DNA from: Tricholoma matsutake
Lineage: Eukaryota > Basidiomycota > Agaricomycetes > Agaricales > Tricholomataceae
Assembly: GCA_026075535.2 (NCBI GenBank)
Contig: AP026538.1
Coordinates: forward strand, 2,418,001-2,482,000
Reading direction: 5' to 3'
Length of the DNA: 64,000 nt
Shown here piece by piece: positions 37,398 through 47,499 of this stretch. The position numbers and the translations under genes are program-made. Position 1 is the stretch's first letter, and each line of letters opens with the position of its first letter. The notes beneath the pieces are model-generated. The model saw only the letters and a program-made list of their open reading frames with translations, was not told where the DNA came from and ran no database searches.

Positions 37398-40389
37398 ATG
37401 CCTAGAGGACACACTTGCACCATCATTGGAAGAATCTCCCAGATGACTGTCGTTCACTCCCAGACATTGTGGGGACCAAGGGATTGCCTTGTACCAGTTT
37501 GGCAAAGTCCTCAGTCAACTCCAGGGCATAAGAAGGCAAAGAGAAGTGCACCAGTGTTGGGATCGGCAACCACATCCAACACCAATATAACATCTCTGAT
37601 GTCTGATGAACCAATTGAACATCACCCTCTAAATTTCATTGCAGATCTTGATCCCCCCTCTTCAAAGGTGACTTATTATGGCTACCATATTTACTATGCT
37701 AATATTACCCTCAGACACCTCAAGATTAGATCAAAGAATAACTGCCTAAAAAGGTCATGTATTTGGATGCACTACTATCCAATGAAGTACCCAATTGCAT
37801 GAAATGCAATTTGTGTGGGGATGATGCCGCTACCTGGAAATGCCAAGACTGTCTTTTCAATCCCATGTTCTGTACTGACTGCTGCTGTGATAACCATGTT
37901 TCAAACCCATTTCACCACATTGGCCACTGGACAGGTTCCTATTTTGAACCAGCTTGGTTGTTCCAAGTCGGGTTAGTTTTACATCTCGGTCACAATGGTG
38001 CATCCTGCCCAGGTTACTTTCACCCCTCAGCACCAGATGTGGTTGTACAAGAGGCTGACAATTATGAAGATGATTTGGATGATGCTATAGAAGGTGATGG
38101 AACCAACAACATTGTCAAGGAGATGAAAAGGTTTACCAGCATTTATGACCTTGGTCCCACAACTTTCCCAACACCAATGGATTGCCACAAATTGACAGTA
38201 ATTGATGTTTCCAGTGTACATTGTATGTGGGTCAAGTGGTGTAATTGCCCTAATTCCTATCAAGAGCAGGAAAATCACTTGTTGCAATTGGGGCTTTTCC
38301 TGGTCAGCTACAAAAATATTAAGACTGCATTCACATTTCAAGTCCTCAATGATGCACAATTGTCCAATCTGGAATGTAAATTTTACCCTATCAATACTAC
38401 CAGAAGCTCTGGCACATGACTTCACCCTTATTTCCTAATGCCATGGAGGTATGATTGATATACTACAGTTGTCAATATCTCTGACATTGGTACTTTAGGA
38501 TCGATACAGGGAGCTTCTCAGGGCAAGCCGGCTATGGCGAATGTTGAAACATTTGAAGTGGAGAGGCCACTGGGGAGAATCACAGTCTGGTGCTGGCGGC
38601 TCATCAGTGGCTGCAATGCATGGTGCGACTGACATCCCAACATTCTGTGTTGCATGTCCTCAGCCAGGTGTCAATCTGCCAGAAAATTGGACCGAGGATC
38701 CTGACCAGTTAGTCAAATTGCATGAATTGGAATGTATTTAATGTAATCCCCCCTCAGAATGGCATACACTCAGACTTTTGTCATGGATGGAAACTTCACT
38801 GCTGTTCATCAGAAGCATGAAAATGCTCACCATGATATTAAGCTCAGTCATGGTGATTTTTTCATGACCGAGCCAAATCACTACAAATCACAACACCTCA
38901 CCGTTGCTAAGGAAGTAAAAGAGGTAAGATATTTGAAAGACTTTCAGTGTATTTACTAACTCCAAATTAGAAACCAACCTGCAATGAGCATCATGCTGTA
39001 AATGACTGCTTCATCAAATACAAGGGTCTTGATGTAACTGGTGTCGGTGCAACTGCTTGTGGCTGCCATGGTTGCTTCTGCCCTAGTGTGGTGGTTGACT
39101 TCCAAAAAGGGGAACAGTGAGATATCTTCACAATTTGAGAGACATTGTGTAACTTTTTCTAGACAAGCAAACATGGACTATTCTTTATCTGAAGCTTTGA
39201 AAAACACTAATATCAGCAGACTCAAGAAAATCATTTTGATTTATGATATAATGTGCCAGTATTGGAAGAGGCTCAGACTTCAGATGGAGGAGAGTCAGTA
39301 TATCCAGCTACCACTCAGCATTTCCATTCTGCATGGTATTGGTCTTTTCCATGTTGGTGGCCATGTCTGGCAATGTTTCTCACACTTTTCACCGAGTTTC
39401 ATTCCTGGCCCTGGACAAGTAGATGGAGAAATCCTTGAATCATTGTGGTCAGTGTTGAATGAAATCTCACCTAGTACCCAAAATGCTACCATTTCTGGAC
39501 AGATTGAAACCTTGGATGATCATATGGGGGATTCCAACTTCAAAAAAATGCAGGACATAGGTGAGTACATGTTTGTACATTGCACCAGATTGACTTGGAA
39601 CCAGATGCAGTGGTTACCACCACCCACCAATTCAGAGCCACTGTGGCAGGTGAGGAGGAAAGTCGCATGGACCTGTTGCAGTACATGGCAAACTCAGACC
39701 CTGAGGAGATTGCAACCTGGAAAGAATTGGAAAAACACTCTCAGGCAACACGTCTAACCAATCCAGAAGCAATGGACATCTATGATATAAATCCTGGTCA
39801 GGTAGTGGTAGCACAAAACGACCTTCAAATGAACCTTCTAGAGGATGAAGATGAAACCAGTGATAGAAAGGGTGAAACCACCTGCCTTTCTCTTGGCCTC
39901 AAACTTGAGGAAGCCCAGTGCATATCTGGTCATTGCAAAATATTCCTATGCTAACTAATGTCAGACTGGCCCTTTGGACCTTTATATGTCAGCAGTGTTC
40001 AATGTTGTCCAAGGCCTATAAGCTGAAGATTGCAACAAAACAGCAAAACCTTGATACCAGAGTGGATTCCTTCATTGCTAAATTGGAACAATTTGTGAAC
40101 AATGACACATTGGATGCACTGCAAAAGCTTAATGACTTGCCACCAAGACCAGTACTCCCATCACAAGCTCCTGATTACTACACTAACTCAGATGATGATG
40201 ATCAAAGCAATCCATTCATTACAAGGCCCCTGGTAGCAGCAGTCCATACCGCCAAAACACGCTGATGATACTCAACCTGGGAAAACCACCAAAACTGCCG
40301 ATGAGGCAACCAATGATATTTGCACAAGTCAGAGGAAGGGTGTGAGGCATTCTGAATGTTCATGGTCTGACCAAAGGGAAGACAACTAG
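37398..40389 (+). pseudogene. KDZ transposase, N-terminal and catalytic part (5' of the insertion)
   Basis: Exons with short introns give the KDZ layout: an N-terminal segment from ATG 37,398, then a CxC2-type Cys cluster (CNLCGDDAATWKCQDC...FCTDCCCDNH...PFHHIGHWTG), then VHCMWVKWCNCPN and TAFTFQVL. RYRELLRASRLWRML and FCVACPQPGVNLPENW (38,500-38,690) follow. Likely catalytic acids lie in FVMDGNFTAVH (about 38,790), ILIYDIMCQYW (about 39,240) and GPGQVDGEILESLWS (about 39,415), then GLKLEEAQ (about 39,900). Introns are visible at about 38,450-38,490, 38,925-38,970 and 39,118-39,163. The reading continues to TAG at 40,389 through an acidic stretch; KDZ homology then resumes at 47,500. DNA cut-and-paste activity is the family role, but this copy is broken. 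Confidence 0.85.
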
Positions 40390-41243
40390 TTGATACTAGT
40401 CATAAACATAGTTCTATGAGAGAGGAAGGTGTTTGGTGTGGTCCAATGCAGTATTGATCAATATTGATGAGGATCAGTGAGATTGATGGTGAACAATGTT
40501 TATTGTTGAGGGTCAATGTGTGAATTCTAAGGGCTTTTTGGTAGATCAATAGTATGTGAAGGTTATAGCTGATGGCTAGGAAGTGTCCGAGTAGTTACTA
40601 GTGCTAGCGATAATTTGATCAAAGGTCGATTGAGGATGATGATGGTTGTAGAGGTTTCTCGTCGATTGAGAAAACTCATAGAAGTTTTAGATAGTTTTCA
40701 GGATAGATCAGATTCTTAGAACTTTATATGAGGCAATATGTGAAGACAATTTCTTGTATTCCCAAGTAGATACTACAGACTTTTATATGTTTTAAGAGAA
40801 ACTTCCTAAAATGGTATAAGAAACATGTGTAAGAACATGAGGCAAAAGATATGAGTTAAAACACGAGGCCAAAATGAGACTGGAATTCAAACAAGAAAGA
40901 GATATATCATATGATGAAGGAGTAATAAAGGGAAAGAACTAAAAGGAGACTGTCCTTTGTGTATAAACCACACTAAGTGTTGCAATAATCTGTCCAGCGG
41001 GTTCTGTATGTGATAGGGGCTTGGAATGAGGCTGACCTACTAGCAGCAGGTCTGAGCACGAGTTGGAATACTCCCTGGCACATGGTATTCCACCATTTAC
41101 ATAATGAACGCAGCGCCCAATGTCGTTTGTAGTTTCTCAATGTTGATTGATAATGCTTGATGATGGTCGCAATGTTTATCGTGGTCACAGTTGTTCAAAG
41201 TTGATTGGGGATACTCGATGTTTGTTCGGAGGGCTCTTAGGGT
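40387..41243. mobile_element. Unknown insertion in the transposase gene, left part
   Basis: This sequence and 47,301-47,494 together form an insert of about 1.06 kb, which the gypsy element later split. AGACAAC occurs at both edges (40,380-40,386 and 47,495-47,501) and may be its target duplication. No coding frame, TIR or recognised motif is seen. A solo LTR of another family is possible, since it could be read as starting TGATAC and ending GAGACA. Confidence 0.5.
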
Positions 41244-41248
41244 GTTTC
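41244..41248. repeat. Target-site duplication GTTTC (left)
   Basis: GTTTC directly precedes the 5' LTR and directly follows the 3' LTR (47,296-47,300). A 5-bp duplication is usual for Ty3/gypsy integration. Confidence 0.95.
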
Positions 41249-41674
41249 TGTAAGGGGACTAGGGGGGTGCCCTGTGTGTTTTTCCTATTTTTTATGTTCG
41301 TCCCATATTTTTCCCCACCTCATTTCCTTCTATTCTTCATTTTCTATGATTTTTCCGGATTTTATTACTAATTTTCCCTTGCTATCATGTTTGTATATGT
41401 TGACACTTTTATATTTAGAGGCGGAGTACTCCTTCCGACACATACCCCTTGGTATGATGTCATTCGGCGGCCTTGATCCGCCTATCTCCGCCTTTTTCTA
41501 TTTTTAGGTTATATTTGATTTTTGTCGTCTTCACATATACTGGGCATCAGCAAGGGGATCCTTAGAGTTTTCTCTTTGGATTTCCCTTTGCTAGGTGCGC
41601 CCCCAATGCCTGTATTATGTAGTATAATTTTAACTTCGGATTTCCCTTTGCTAGAGGCTTAGGTTGCCCTTATA
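41249..41674 (+). repeat. 5' LTR (426 bp)
   Basis: Starts TGTAAGGGG and ends CCCTTATA, so the tips are imperfect inverted repeats (TGTAAG/CTTATA). Identical to the 3' LTR except at 41,577. Confidence 0.97.
41533..41573 (+). promoter_or_regulatory. LTR promoter: TATA-like box and inferred transcript start
   Basis: ACATATAC at 41,533-41,540 lies about 28 bases before AGAGTTTTCT (41,564-41,573). The latter is complementary to the primer-binding region, so in a self-priming element the RNA should begin at about 41,564. Inference only. Confidence 0.5.
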
Positions 41675-41695
41675 GTAGAAAACTCTCCCCTAAGG
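41675..41695 (+). other. Primer-binding region, self-priming type
   Basis: AGAAAACTCT (41,677-41,686), two bases after the LTR, is the exact reverse complement of AGAGTTTTCT at 41,564-41,573. Beyond a short bulge the pairing resumes with CCTAAGG against CCTTAG. No match to the usual initiator tRNA 3' end is seen. This is how Tf1/sushi elements prime reverse transcription. Confidence 0.7.
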
Positions 41696-41840
41696 CCCGA
41701 AAATCGCGAACGCGCTGCCCAAAATAGGCAGGTACGGACTGGACGACGCTTCCCAAAGCTCCACAGAGTCCCTACACACCGTTCCAGATACTCTCGCCAT
41801 TATTGCGCCGCCATTTTCGCCAAACGCGCTCCCTAGCGAC

Positions 41841-42959
41841 ATGGACGCATCAGAACGCTTCGACGCGCTTGAAAGCGACGTTTCCGGAATGCGCGCGCAA
41901 ATCGACTCGCTTAAATCTACGATTGAAAACTTCGTTAGGACCCTCCAGGCTAACCCTACGACTAATAGTTCCCCCTTCACGACTCCAAGCGCACCCAACA
42001 ACGATGTTTTGCCAAACGCGTCCACTAAGGAACGTGCCCAGATCAAACCGTCCCCCCCCGCCGAATTTAATGGTGCACGTGTGCAGGGACGTGCATTCCT
42101 TAATTCCTGTGAGTTATACATTAGTCTCCAGTCGCATCAATTCGTCGATGAGGCTGCAAAAATTTATTGGGCCTTCACATACATGAAATCTGAACGCGCC
42201 TATCTCTATGTGGACCGTATCCTACGTCAAACTAAAGAACTCGGTTCTCTACCTTTCTCCACTTGGGGGGACTTTCGAGCTGAGTTCGTACGCCACTTCT
42301 GCCCCCTCAATGAACGCCACCGAGCAGTGACACGACTTGAGTCATCCACTTACCACCAGGGACGTCGATCCATGGACGACTATATCGATGAGTTCAAGGA
42401 TTTGGTGGACATGGCAGGGTATGGGAGTGGGTTACCAGTGGTGGTGAAGTTCCGACGGGGGCTCAACCGAGAAATTCAGGACCAGATTGCACAGATGTTG
42501 GAAGGGCGCCCAGCGGACGATGATATCCTTGCTTGGTATGAAGCTGCTTCACTCTGTGACGAGAACCGACTCACAAATGCGGCGTTTAATGCTGCATTCC
42601 GTGCTCCAACTACCACTCATACACCCTACACCTTCAATCGAAGCCTCCCCCGCCCTAACCCCATTCCTCCTCGTCAAACTCCCACACCAGCCGTCAATAT
42701 CCCAGTACCAATGGATGTTGATGCAGCCCGCAGCCGTGCACGTAAGTTGGATCTCTGCTACCGTTGTGGGGAACCTGGACACAGGGCTGGAGCGTGTCCC
42801 CATCGTCAGGATATCCGCATGCTCACCCCCGAGGGACGAGACGAACTCCTGCAAGATCTGTTGGCAGTTGTAGATGTTGAGGAAGCGAAGGATCAAGTTG
42901 CAGAGGAGGTTAAGCTGGAAGTTGTAGAGGAGCAGGATTTTCCTATTCGCAGCGAGTGA
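41841..42959 (+). CDS. gag: Gag polyprotein (372 aa)
   Basis: The first ATG after the LTR opens a 372-residue frame. The first 50 residues are predicted coiled coil (ERFDALESDVSGMRAQIDSL). The middle matches gypsy capsid (WGDFRAEFVRHFCPLNERHRA, VDMAGYGSGLPVVVKFRRGL). A nucleocapsid knuckle C-x2-C-x4-H-x4-C (CYRCGEPGHRAGAC) lies at about residues 306-319, followed by an acidic tail. It forms the virus-like particle and packages the RNA. It ends in TGA at 42,957-42,959, 5 bases before the first Met codon of pol. Confidence 0.95.
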   Translation: MDASERFDALESDVSGMRAQIDSLKSTIENFVRTLQANPTTNSSPFTTPSAPNNDVLPNASTKERAQIKPSPPAEFNGARVQGRAFLNSCELYISLQSHQFVDEAAKIYWAFTYMKSERAYLYVDRILRQTKELGSLPFSTWGDFRAEFVRHFCPLNERHRAVTRLESSTYHQGRRSMDDYIDEFKDLVDMAGYGSGLPVVVKFRRGLNREIQDQIAQMLEGRPADDDILAWYEAASLCDENRLTNAAFNAAFRAPTTTHTPYTFNRSLPRPNPIPPRQTPTPAVNIPVPMDVDAARSRARKLDLCYRCGEPGHRAGACPHRQDIRMLTPEGRDELLQDLLAVVDVEEAKDQVAEEVKLEVVEEQDFPIRSE

Positions 42960-45900
42960 ATCGTATGCCCTCACTGCCTGTCCATAACCGCTTTGAAGTC
43001 TTGTCAGTTGAATCCCTGGAGAATGAATCCATTTCTGTGACTGCTCCCCTCTCTGACCCTTCGAAGTTGGCTAAAGACGTACCTGCTCTCCCCATCTCTC
43101 CTTCTACTCCACGTCCCAAAATTAAATCATGGGAGCGTAAACTACCACGCAAGTATATTGTGGCATCCACTCCCTCTGCACATTCCTTAAACCTAGCCAT
43201 CGAACTGCAGACGACCGACACTGGACAGATACTCGGTGTTTCTGCGCTCCTGGACTCTGGTGCGACTGGTCTCTTCATCGATTCCCATCTTGTACAACAA
43301 CATCGTCTAAATACTCGCTCACTCTCACGTCCGATACCTGTATATAACGTGGATGGATCCCCAAATGAAGCTGGTGCCATCCGAGAGGTTACAGACCTGG
43401 TTCTCCGTTACAAAGATCATAGTGAGCGTGCCCTTTTTGCTGTCACTCAATTAGGAAAGCAAAAGGCGATTTTGGGATATCCATGGCTTCGAGACCATAA
43501 CCCAGAGGTCGACTGGCGCACCGGGGAGGTTACCATGAGCCGATGTCCATCCCGCTGTCGGACGTGTTTCACAGAAGCCAGGCAAGAACGTCGTGGACAG
43601 AAGGCGGCAATACGACGAACTCAGAAGTGTCGTGCTGGACCCCTGCCTATACCTGAAGTGGAATTGGAAGGGGTTCCTGATCTAATGCCGGACTCGGATG
43701 ATGATGATGAGGACCCAGAGGAAGTGGAGGAGGGTGATCGGATCTTCTACACTGCGATTCGCTCATCGCATGAGGTGTGTGCCACATCGAACATATCCCA
43801 ACGCCTCGCCGAGGCCTTCCACAAAAACAACGCTGCTAAATCCTCTACTAACTCCTTACTTCCTCATCTCCATGAGTTTGAAGACGTGTTCTCCAAGGAG
43901 TCATTCGACTCTCTTCCTGCGCGTAAGCCATGGGATCACGCGATCGAACTCACCCCCGGCGCAACCCCTTCATCCTGCAAGGTCTATCCTCTCTCTCCGG
44001 AGGAACAACGGCAGCTTGACCAGTTCATCGACGAGCACCTGGCCTCTGGACGTATTCGACCATCGAAGTCACCCATGGCCTCTCCCTTTTTCTTTGTCAA
44101 GAAGAAGGATGGCTCACTTCGACCGGTTCAAGACTACAGAAGACTCAACAACATCACGGTCAAAAATCGCTACCCACTACCCCTCATCTCCGAACTCGTA
44201 AACCAGCTCCGTGGAGCCCGATACTTCACCAAGCTCGATGTCCGTTGGGGCTATAATAATGTGAGGATAAAGGAGGGAGATGAGTGGAAGGCAGCCTTTC
44301 GTACCAACCGTGGTCTTTTTGAACCGCTTGTCATGTTCTTTGGCCTTACTAATAGCCCTGCCACCTTTCAGACCATGATGAACGACATCTTCCATGACCT
44401 CATCCTCGAAGGCGTTGTCTGCATCTATCTCGACGACATCCTCATCTTCACTCGCACGGTTGAAGAGCACCGTCGCATCACGCGCCTCGTCCTAGAGCGA
44501 CTTCGACGGTACAAACTCTACCTTCGTCAGGACAAATGCGAGTTTGAAAGGACCAAGATTGAGTACCTCGGCCTGATTATCTCGGAGGGTCAAGTGGAGA
44601 TGGATCCTATCAAGGTAAATGGGGTCACAGCTTGGCCTACGCCCACGAACAAGAAGGAGGTGCAGTCTTTCCTGGGCTTCATCAATTTTTATCGGCGTTT
44701 TATCAAGGATTTCTCACATCATGCACGACCGCTGTTCGACTTGACAGGAAAGGAGGCATGGAGGTGGGATAATGCACAACAGGAGGCGTTCGAAAAGCTT
44801 AAGGAGATGGTCACTTCCGCTCCGATCCTTACCTTTGCTGATGATTCGCGTCCTTTTCGTGTAGAAGCCGACAGTTCTGACTTTGCGACGGGCGCTGTGT
44901 TGTCTCAGCAGTCTCCGGAGGACCAGAAGTGGCATCCTGTTGCGTTCTACTCCAAAAGCCTTAGTGCTGTAGAGAGAAACTATGAGATCCATGACAAGGA
45001 GATGTTGGCGATAATGCGTGCGCTTGAGGAGTGGCGACACTTCCTCGAGGGTGCCCAACACAAGGTGGAAATTTGGACGGATCACAAGAACCTCGAGTAC
45101 TTCATGACGGCCAAGAAATTGAACCGTCGTCAAGCTCGTTGGTCCCTGTATCTATCTAGATTCGACTTCTCCTTGCACCACCGTCCGGGTCGCAGCATGG
45201 GGAAGACCGATGCCCTATCCCGACGTGCAGACCATGGGGATGGCAGCGGTGACAACCAAAACATTGTGCTGTTGCAGCCAGACCTGTTCACCATTCGGGC
45301 ACTGGAAGGCATCGTACCCCAGGGCGAGGAGCGGGACATTCTACGTGACATTCGTCGCGCAAACTGTAGCGGTTTACATGAGGATGTTGTCGCCCGAGCT
45401 GTTAAAGAACTGAGGAAGGGATCGACCCTTTCCTTACGTGCGGCAGAGTGGGCTGAAAAGGAGGACTTGTTGTATTTCAGGGATCGCATCTATGTTCCCA
45501 ATGACCCAGACCTTCGCCGGCGCATCATATCCCAACACCATGACTCACAGATTGCTGGCCACCCCGGACGCTGGAAGACCTTGGAGCTCACCTCACGGAA
45601 CTATTGGTGGCCACAAATGTCACGGCTCATTGGTCAGTATTGTCGCACTTGTGACCTTTGCTTACGCACCAAGGTCCCTCGTCGCAAGCCTATTGGTGAG
45701 CTACACCCTCTTCCTGTTCCAGAGAGTCGTTGGGATGTCGTCAGCGTCGACTTTGTGGTGGAATTGCCAGAGTCAAACGGGTTTGATGCGGTGATGTGCA
45801 CAGTTGACTCAGTGGGAAAACGCGCTCACTTCATTCCCACTCACACCACTGTCAGTGCCCTAGGTGCCGCTCGACTCTACCTCCACCACGTGTGGAAGTT

Positions 45901-46858
45901 ACATGGACTTCCTGGTGCCTTCCTCTCGGATCGTGGCCCTCAGTTCATGGCGGAGTTCACTCGTGAGCTGTACCGACTCCTGGGGATCAAACTCCTCGCT
46001 TCAACTGCTTATCACCCACAAACTGATGGCCAGACGGAGCGAGTCAACCAGGAACTGGAGCAGTACATCCGCCTCTTTGTCAATGAACGCCAGGACGATT
46101 GGGATGATCTCCTTCCTTTGGCTGAGTTCGGATACAACAACCATGTCCATGCTTCCACTCAACAGACCCCTTTCCTCTTAGACACTGGACGACATCCACG
46201 CATGGGATTTGAACCTCGCCAAACTCCCTCACACATTGAGACAGTGAATGAGTTCACAGAACGCATGAGGGATAGCTTGGAGGAGGCAAGGGCAGCCTTA
46301 GCAAAGGCGAAGGACGACATGGCGCGATTTTACAACCAGCGCCACTCCCCAACCCCTCAGTACAAGGTTGGTGATCGAGTTTATCTTGACTCCAGTGACA
46401 TCTCCACTACACGTCCATCCAAGAAACTCGCTCATCGCTTCTTGGGACCTTTCCCCATTGTCAAGTGCGTTGGAACACATGCCTATCGTCTACGCCTCCC
46501 AGCCTCCATGTCCAGACTCCATCCCGTCTTCCATGTCGTCAAATTGCTTCCAGCTCCCCCAGATCCGTTCCCGGGACGCCATGCACACCCACCACCACCA
46601 CCTACAGTGATCGAGGGAGAACCCCAATATGAAGTCGAGTCAATCTTGGACAGCCGTTTGCGTCGAGGAAAACTCCAGTATTTGGTACATTGGAAGGGTT
46701 ATGGGTATGAGGAGAACTCATGGGTCGAAGAGTCTGACGTAAATGCCCCTCGGTTAATCAAGGAATTCCACCGACGGCACACTGCTGCACCGCGTCGCAT
46801 TCAAGTCATGGACTTTGGTTGTATACGATTTCGAATGCATCGGGGCGATGCATCTTAG
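42956..46858 (+). CDS. pol: Pol polyprotein: PR-RT-RNase H-IN-chromodomain
   Basis: The frame is -1 relative to gag and is open from 42,914. The codon at 42,956 is GTG and the first ATG is at 42,965. Numbering from 42,956: protease LLDSGATGLFID (about residue 100); reverse transcriptase with LDVRWGYNNVRI and YLDD (491-494); RNase H starting FRVEADSSDFATG (about 637); zinc-binding integrase H-H-C-C (HHDSQIAGH...CRTCDLC, from about 860); catalytic D932, D992 and E1028 with 35 residues between the last two (DD35E); GPY/F-type segment FLGPFPIVK; chromodomain about 1223-1276 (YEVESILDSR, YLVHWKGYGYEENSWV). All catalytic residues are present. The chromodomain suggests targeting to methylated-histone chromatin. 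Expression must use a -1 shift or reinitiation. Confidence 0.95.
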   Translation: MNRMPSLPVHNRFEVLSVESLENESISVTAPLSDPSKLAKDVPALPISPSTPRPKIKSWERKLPRKYIVASTPSAHSLNLAIELQTTDTGQILGVSALLDSGATGLFIDSHLVQQHRLNTRSLSRPIPVYNVDGSPNEAGAIREVTDLVLRYKDHSERALFAVTQLGKQKAILGYPWLRDHNPEVDWRTGEVTMSRCPSRCRTCFTEARQERRGQKAAIRRTQKCRAGPLPIPEVELEGVPDLMPDSDDDDEDPEEVEEGDRIFYTAIRSSHEVCATSNISQRLAEAFHKNNAAKSSTNSLLPHLHEFEDVFSKESFDSLPARKPWDHAIELTPGATPSSCKVYPLSPEEQRQLDQFIDEHLASGRIRPSKSPMASPFFFVKKKDGSLRPVQDYRRLNNITVKNRYPLPLISELVNQLRGARYFTKLDVRWGYNNVRIKEGDEWKAAFRTNRGLFEPLVMFFGLTNSPATFQTMMNDIFHDLILEGVVCIYLDDILIFTRTVEEHRRITRLVLERLRRYKLYLRQDKCEFERTKIEYLGLIISEGQVEMDPIKVNGVTAWPTPTNKKEVQSFLGFINFYRRFIKDFSHHARPLFDLTGKEAWRWDNAQQEAFEKLKEMVTSAPILTFADDSRPFRVEADSSDFATGAVLSQQSPEDQKWHPVAFYSKSLSAVERNYEIHDKEMLAIMRALEEWRHFLEGAQHKVEIWTDHKNLEYFMTAKKLNRRQARWSLYLSRFDFSLHHRPGRSMGKTDALSRRADHGDGSGDNQNIVLLQPDLFTIRALEGIVPQGEERDILRDIRRANCSGLHEDVVARAVKELRKGSTLSLRAAEWAEKEDLLYFRDRIYVPNDPDLRRRIISQHHDSQIAGHPGRWKTLELTSRNYWWPQMSRLIGQYCRTCDLCLRTKVPRRKPIGELHPLPVPESRWDVVSVDFVVELPESNGFDAVMCTVDSVGKRAHFIPTHTTVSALGAARLYLHHVWKLHGLPGAFLSDRGPQFMAEFTRELYRLLGIKLLASTAYHPQTDGQTERVNQELEQYIRLFVNERQDDWDDLLPLAEFGYNNHVHASTQQTPFLLDTGRHPRMGFEPRQTPSHIETVNEFTERMRDSLEEARAALAKAKDDMARFYNQRHSPTPQYKVGDRVYLDSSDISTTRPSKKLAHRFLGPFPIVKCVGTHAYRLRLPASMSRLHPVFHVVKLLPAPPDPFPGRHAHPPPPPTVIEGEPQYEVESILDSRLRRGKLQYLVHWKGYGYEENSWVEESDVNAPRLIKEFHRRHTAAPRRIQVMDFGCIRFRMHRGDAS

Positions 46859-46869
46859 AGAGGGGGTGA
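46857..46869 (+). other. Polypurine tract
   Basis: AGAGAGGGGGTGA abuts the 3' LTR and overlaps the last two bases of the pol TAG stop. It primes plus-strand DNA in LTR elements. Confidence 0.85.
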
Positions 46870-47295
46870 TGTAAGGGGACTAGGGGGGTGCCCTGTGTGT
46901 TTTTCCTATTTTTTATGTTCGTCCCATATTTTTCCCCACCTCATTTCCTTCTATTCTTCATTTTCTATGATTTTTCCGGATTTTATTACTAATTTTCCCT
47001 TGCTATCATGTTTGTATATGTTGACACTTTTATATTTAGAGGCGGAGTACTCCTTCCGACACATACCCCTTGGTATGATGTCATTCGGCGGCCTTGATCC
47101 GCCTATCTCCGCCTTTTTCTATTTTTAGGTTATATTTGATTTTTGTCGTCTTCACATATACTGGGCATCAGCAAGGGGATCCTTAGAGTTTTCTCTTCGG
47201 ATTTCCCTTTGCTAGGTGCGCCCCCAATGCCTGTATTATGTAGTATAATTTTAACTTCGGATTTCCCTTTGCTAGAGGCTTAGGTTGCCCTTATA
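46870..47295 (+). repeat. 3' LTR (426 bp)
   Basis: Same length as the 5' LTR with one difference (C at 47,198). Followed by the GTTTC duplication at 47,296-47,300. Confidence 0.97.
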
Positions 47296-47300
47296 GTTTC

Positions 47301-47494
47301 AAGGTAGTCCTAGAGTTGTGCAATGTAGTTTCTAAGTATGATCAATGTCGCTGGTGATGTTTCAACACAGTTGATATAATATTGCGATTGAATAGACTTG
47401 GTTGAGAGTGGTCGTGCTGCTTCTGGGACATCATAGGAGTTAGCTGATGTAATTAGAATGTGGTTGTAATGGTGAATTGGCCTTTGAGCTGAGG
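47301..47494. mobile_element. Unknown insertion in the transposase gene, right part
   Basis: Continuation of the insert seen at 40,387-41,243. It ends before the AGACAAC copy at 47,495-47,501, after which KDZ coding resumes. Confidence 0.5.
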
Positions 47495-47499
47495 AGACA

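Larger units (their letters stand above)
41249..47295 (+). mobile_element. Intact Ty3/gypsy chromovirus, marY1-like, 6,047 bp
   Basis: Two 426-bp LTRs flank gag and pol, with a 5-bp duplication, a polypurine tract and a primer-binding region in the right places. Pol carries protease, reverse transcriptase, RNase H, integrase and a C-terminal chromodomain, the domain order of chromoviruses. The LTRs differ at one position only (T at 41,577, C at 47,198, in a CpG/TpG context), so insertion was very recent. Element and LTR lengths match my memory of marY1 from Tricholoma matsutake; this was not checked. All frames needed are open, so it may still be active. Confidence 0.95.

Noticed and set aside
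40390..41243. Solo LTR of a copia-type element
   Set aside because: TG...CA borders can be proposed, but the flanking bases do not give an exact 5-bp duplication; kept as unknown insertion.
42914..42959. Classical -1 slippery heptamer in gag-pol
   Set aside because: GGATTTTCCT contains T and C runs but not in the X-XXY-YYZ phase.
41690..46858. Antisense frames in the gypsy element
   Set aside because: Shadows of gag and pol without independent motifs.
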